From the NCBI GenBank assembly GCA_019418605.1, contig DYBN01000053.1, forward strand, positions 1-17,236: 17,236 nt of DNA, read 5' to 3'. The DNA comes from Sutterella sp. Lineage in GTDB: Bacteria > Pseudomonadota > Gammaproteobacteria > Burkholderiales > Burkholderiaceae_F. The translations under genes were made by a program, and so were the position numbers. The notes under the pieces were generated by a model. That model saw only the letters and a program-made list of their open reading frames with translations, had not been told where the DNA came from and made no database searches. Numbering within the stretch: the first letter of the stretch is position 1; every line of letters begins with the position of its first letter. Positions 14,584-17,236 of the stretch are shown piece after piece.

Positions 14584-15450
14584 ATGAAAACCATCCGTCT
14601 TTTGTATCCGGATTTTGTGAGCGGCGGACTCACGACCTACTGGTTCGGGGCAAAGCTTTTGGCGCACATGCTGCCCGACAACCCCGATCAGCCGCTTTTT
14701 GAAGTCAAAACGGCCGCCCCGGGTGAGGAGGATCAGGCTCAAACGCAGGGCATCCGCAGCCGGCGCGAGGTGCTCGAAGGCATTGCGGCCGCGCAGGCCG
14801 TGCTCGAAGAGCAAAAGCCCGATCGCCTCATCACGGTGGGCGGCAACTGCATCGTGTCGCTTGCGGGCTTTGACTACCTGCATGGCCTGTATCCGGACGC
14901 GGGCGTCATTTGGATTGACGCGCACCCCGACGTCTCAACGCCCGAAGACGACTACCCGTTTGCGCACGCCATGGTGCTGGGCTCGATGCTCGGAGGCGGG
15001 GCTCCGGCGCTGCGCGAGACGATGAAAAACGGCCTTTTTGATCCCAAGCGCGTCCTTTACGTGGGCCTGCAGGGACTGCACGACTACCAAAAGAAGGCTC
15101 TGACGGATTTGGGCGTGAATTTTCGCGTGCAGACCGAGAGCTTTGTTTCAAACGAGGAGATCGCCGCGTTTGCCTCGCGCTTTGCGCACGTCTTCGTGCA
15201 CCTTGACATCGACGTGCTGGATCCCGCGCTCTTTCACTCGACCTATTTCGCCAACAAGGATCTCGTGGGAGACGGCTCCGGAGGCGGGCGCATGACAATG
15301 CAGGAGCTCTCGGGCGTTCTCGAGACGATTGCAAAGGCAAGCGACATCGCAGGCTTGACGCTGGCCGAATATCTTCCCTTTGACGAAGAGCGGCTCTCAA
15401 AGATGCTCTCGGGACTTTCCGTTCTCACGGAGCGCGCAAATGCGCAATGA
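14584..15450 (+). CDS. Arginase-fold (ureohydrolase) family protein with an atypical metal site
   Basis: Arginases, agmatinases and formimidoylglutamases use two Mn ions to hydrolyse guanidino or formimino groups. This 288-residue protein has WIDAHPDVSTP (110-120) with Asp112, His114 and Asp116, and HLDIDVLDP (206-214) with Asp208 and Asp210, five of the six classic ligands. The first ligand motif, normally GGDHS, reads GGNCIVS (86-92), so the His is replaced by Cys89 or its neighbour. The GGN form is known in some arginase-like proteins of uncertain substrate; whether this one is active cannot be told. The ATG at 14584 follows GAGGTG (14568-14573); an open frame from 14482 overlaps the thrC terminator and is not favoured. 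The last 11 bases overlap the start of the TenA-like gene, so the two are probably translationally coupled. Confidence 0.85.
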   Translation: MKTIRLLYPDFVSGGLTTYWFGAKLLAHMLPDNPDQPLFEVKTAAPGEEDQAQTQGIRSRREVLEGIAAAQAVLEEQKPDRLITVGGNCIVSLAGFDYLHGLYPDAGVIWIDAHPDVSTPEDDYPFAHAMVLGSMLGGGAPALRETMKNGLFDPKRVLYVGLQGLHDYQKKALTDLGVNFRVQTESFVSNEEIAAFASRFAHVFVHLDIDVLDPALFHSTYFANKDLVGDGSGGGRMTMQELSGVLETIAKASDIAGLTLAEYLPFDEERLSKMLSGLSVLTERANAQ

Positions 15451-16222
15451 AAACACCGACCGGACGGGTTTTAAAGCCCGGGTAAGCCGCAGGAGCGCGC
15501 TTGTTTTGACGTCGGCGGCGCTCGCGGGCGCGGTGCTTCCCGCAGCCGCAGCCGGCGCTCCCGCGGACGATTCATGGGTGGAGAGCGCCGTTCAACTGGG
15601 CGAGACGCCGCTTGCGGCCGTCCTTCGGCACCCGTTTGTGTCGGGCGTCTTTGCGGGCACGCTCGCAAAAGGCCCCTTCGTGCTCTTTTTGCAGCAAAAC
15701 CTCATCTACCTTGCGCACTACGCAGCCGTGCTCGAGACTCTTGCCGGGCGGCTCGTGCGGGAGAGGGGGTTAAAAGGCGAGAGCGAAGCCTTTGCCGCCT
15801 GGGCGCAGGAGACGCTGGACATGCGGGATTGGACGGCGTCGTACGTGAAGGACCTTGAGGGCGAAATTCCGCAAAACGCCGCCGCAATCGGCGCCTTGCA
15901 AAGCTACGTCGACTTTGAAGAGGCCTGTGCGCAAGGCGAATCCCTGGCTGCGGCCGTGGCGGCCGTGCTTCCCTGCTTCTGGTTGTGGGATGCCTTTGGC
16001 AGGAAACTGCGCCCGGGCGCAAAAATCGATGGCAACCCTTTTCGCGCCTGGGTCGAGGGCATGGGGTCGGAGGCTGCGCACGCCTCGTGCATCAAGATTC
16101 TTGCCGTCGCAGAGAGCCTTGCGCGGGACGCTTCTCTTGAAGAGAAAGCGCGCATGACCGACGTCTTTCTTGCCGGCTGCTGGCACGAGTGGTCGCTTTT
16201 TGAGGCGGTTTTGCGGCGATAG
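15440..16222 (+). CDS. TenA/thiaminase-II family protein with a predicted Tat signal peptide
   Basis: TenA enzymes hydrolyse aminopyrimidines from thiamine breakdown, and are normally cytoplasmic. The ATG at 15440 overlaps the end of the previous gene and gives 260 residues. Residues 1-40 look like a twin-arginine signal peptide: a charged start, SRRSAL (16-21), a hydrophobic Leu/Ala stretch and a small-residue Ala/Gly cleavage area near 36-41. The TenA helical domain follows: HPFVSGVFAGTLAKG (64-78), FLQQNLIYLAHYAAV (83-97), then VLPCFWLWDAFG (176-187), where Cys179 matches the TenA_C catalytic Cys, and WHEWSLFEAVLR (248-259), where Glu250 matches the catalytic Glu. The substrate Asp of B. 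subtilis TenA (Asp44) appears replaced by Asn or Gln, and some ring-stacking Tyr are not evident. It is thus a divergent member, with substrate unknown. Confidence 0.78.
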   Translation: MRNENTDRTGFKARVSRRSALVLTSAALAGAVLPAAAAGAPADDSWVESAVQLGETPLAAVLRHPFVSGVFAGTLAKGPFVLFLQQNLIYLAHYAAVLETLAGRLVRERGLKGESEAFAAWAQETLDMRDWTASYVKDLEGEIPQNAAAIGALQSYVDFEEACAQGESLAAAVAAVLPCFWLWDAFGRKLRPGAKIDGNPFRAWVEGMGSEAAHASCIKILAVAESLARDASLEEKARMTDVFLAGCWHEWSLFEAVLRR

Positions 16223-16242
16223 GCCAGGAAAGCACAAACCGC

Positions 16243-16267
16243 AAAAAATGGGGGCGCGGCGCCCCCA
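16243..16267 (-). terminator. Intrinsic terminator for gltL
   Basis: On the minus strand GGGGGCG (16266-16260) pairs with CGCCCCC (16256-16250), seven pairs with a 3-base loop, then six U after one A (from A 16243-16248 on the plus strand). It lies 67 bases beyond the gltL stop. Read from the plus strand it is followed by only AAAA, so it acts one way. Confidence 0.75.
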
Positions 16268-16276
16268 AAAGAGCGA

Positions 16277-16330
16277 CGCCCGGATCGGGCCCTGCATGGT
16301 GCAAGGGCCGGGTTCGGGCGCTTCTTTTTC
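16277..16330 (+). terminator. Intrinsic terminator for the TenA-like gene
   Basis: A long hairpin: CGCCCGGATC (16277-16286) pairs with GGTTCGGGCG (16311-16320), then GGCCCT (16288-16293) with AGGGCC (16304-16309), and GCA (16294-16296) with TGC (16300-16302), with one mismatch and one bulge. The tract CTTCTTTTTCT follows. It separates the gene from the convergent gltL. Confidence 0.75.
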
Positions 16331-16333
16331 TCT

Positions 16334-17062
16334 TCAATGATTGAGAATCTTGGAGAGGAACTTCTGCGCGCGGTCCGTGTGCGGGGCGTTGAAAAATTCT
16401 TCTCCCGGGAGGTTTTCAATGATTTCTCCCGCATCCATGAAGATCACGCGGTCGGCCACCTTGCGGGCAAAGCCCATCTCGTGCGTGACCACCATCATGG
16501 TCATGCCTTCCTTGGCAAGCGTCACCATGACGTCAAGCACCTCGTTGATCATTTCCGGGTCCAGGGCCGAGGTGGGCTCGTCAAAGAGCATGCACACCGG
16601 GTCCATGGCAAGGGCGCGCGCGATGGCAACGCGCTGCTGCTGACCGCCCGAGAGCTGGCCGGGGTACTTGTCGGCGTGCTTTAAAAGCCCCACGCGGTCA
16701 AGAAGCTTCAAGCCCCGCGCCTCGGCCTCGTCCTTGCCGCGTCCGAGCACCTTCATCTGCGCAAGCGCCAGGTTTTGCCGGATCGAGAGGTGCGGGAAGA
16801 GCTCAAAGTGCTGAAAAACCATCCCGACGCGGCTTCTTAATTTGGGCAGATCCGTTTTGGGGTCTCCGACCGAGATGCCGTTGATGAGAATTTCGCCCTG
16901 CTGAAAGGGCTCAAGCGCGTTGACGGTCTTAATAAGCGTCGATTTCCCCGAGCCCGAGGGGCCGCAGACCACGACCACCTCGCCCTTGTCGACGTTGACC
17001 GAGCAGTTTTTGAGCACCTGGAAGTCGCCGTACCACTTGCTCACGTTTTTGATTTCAATCAT
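16334..17062 (-). CDS. gltL: Polar amino-acid ABC transporter ATP-binding protein (glutamate/aspartate type)
   Basis: This is the cytoplasmic ATPase of a PAAT-family importer, closest by eye to GltL/GlnQ. The 242 residues hold Walker A GPSGSGKS (34-41), Q-loop MVFQHFELFPH (81-91), signature LSGGQQQR (137-144), Walker B CMLFDE (157-162) with D-loop SALD, and the switch His at 194 in VVTHEMGFARKVADR. Length and motifs are complete. The ATG at 17062 follows AAGGA about 9 bases upstream. The permease genes (gltJ, gltK) and binding protein normally adjoin; none is seen within the 174 bases to the window edge, so they may lie just beyond it. Substrate is inferred from family similarity only. Confidence 0.95.
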   Translation of the reverse strand: MIEIKNVSKWYGDFQVLKNCSVNVDKGEVVVVCGPSGSGKSTLIKTVNALEPFQQGEILINGISVGDPKTDLPKLRSRVGMVFQHFELFPHLSIRQNLALAQMKVLGRGKDEAEARGLKLLDRVGLLKHADKYPGQLSGGQQQRVAIARALAMDPVCMLFDEPTSALDPEMINEVLDVMVTLAKEGMTMMVVTHEMGFARKVADRVIFMDAGEIIENLPGEEFFNAPHTDRAQKFLSKILNH

Positions 17063-17236
17063 CCCTATCGTCCTTAAATGGGTTCTGTAACCGCCTTTTC
17101 CAGAGACCGCCCGCCCGCCTCAAGGCCCGCGCCCTGCGCAGGGGAAGCTGCGAAGTTGTTTGCGGGCGGCCCTTGCGTGTTTTTTTTCGGTGCGATTCAA
17201 GCGCGGCCGGCCTTAAGCGCGGGCCGGAGCCGACAT
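17063..17236. other. Non-coding stretch upstream of gltL, with a possible gene end at the edge
   Basis: No complete gene is visible. On the minus strand the last bases read as eight codons ending in TAA (17236-17213), which could be the C-terminus of an upstream permease; this is only a possibility. A CGCAG/CTGCG hairpin is at 17137-17152, and T8 lies on the plus strand at about 17180-17188. No convincing promoter for gltL was found. Confidence 0.3.
17159..17170 (+). repeat. Intergenic hairpin motif, copy 3
   Basis: An exact TTTGCGGGCGGC, followed by CCTTGCG and then a T8 run. It shares the core and the trailing TTGCG with copies 1 and 2, but lacks a clear matching left arm. Confidence 0.45.

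Noticed and set aside
15380..15439. Earlier start of the TenA-like gene inside the arginase-like gene
   Set aside because: It would precede the signal peptide by 20 residues that merely read the other gene out of frame; the ATG at 15440 gives a normal Tat leader.
17063..17236. Open minus-strand frame running into gltL with a stop overlapping its ATG
   Set aside because: Its translation is Arg/Pro/Gly-rich low-complexity sequence with no membrane segment, unlike a GltK C-terminus.

Overview
The window reads as a stretch of chromosome from a GC-rich betaproteobacterium, most likely Burkholderiales and possibly a Sutterella-like gut lineage. This rests on three things. The first 27 bases match the 3' end of a betaproteobacterial-type 5S rRNA. 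The gene orders rarA-serS and alaC-hom-thrC are typical of that class. The protein sequences are proteobacterial throughout. The exact genus cannot be fixed from sequence alone. No insertion sequence, phage gene, CRISPR array, tRNA or integrase is visible, so this is mainly housekeeping DNA with a few unusual accessory genes.

Layout, left to right. (1) The tail of a 5S rRNA and its terminator (1-81) end an rRNA operon. Then come rarA (replication fork maintenance) and serS (seryl-tRNA synthetase). (2) The serS/abrB gap (3189-3515) holds a complete small transcription unit with a sigma70-like promoter, about 158 nt of structured RNA and a strong intrinsic terminator. A second promoter with an overlapping inverted repeat follows, driving an orphan AbrB-fold regulator. 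(3) A GlcD/D-2-hydroxyglutarate dehydrogenase family flavoprotein converges on a very long minus-strand gene (about 1272 aa) of unknown function, with a two-way terminator between them. (4) A minus-strand Bcp/PrxQ peroxiredoxin lies upstream of the large gene, with a terminator separating them. It is divergent from the next block. (5) alaC-hom-thrC, all on the plus strand, links alanine/pyruvate transamination with the homoserine and threonine steps of the aspartate pathway. It has a good promoter, GC-rich hairpins in its leader and spacers, and a classic terminator after thrC. (6) A two-gene overlapping unit follows: an arginase-fold hydrolase with an altered metal site, then a TenA-like protein that carries an apparent twin-arginine signal peptide. 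(7) Converging from the right edge is gltL, the ATPase of a polar amino-acid (glutamate/aspartate type) ABC importer; its permease genes would lie outside the window.

The items most worth following up are the small RNA unit after serS, the Tat-targeted TenA homologue coupled to a GGNC-type arginase-like gene, the unrecognised 1272-residue protein, and a 12-base intergenic hairpin motif that recurs three times exactly, two of them in the alaC-hom-thrC unit. All calls were made by eye, with no database search.
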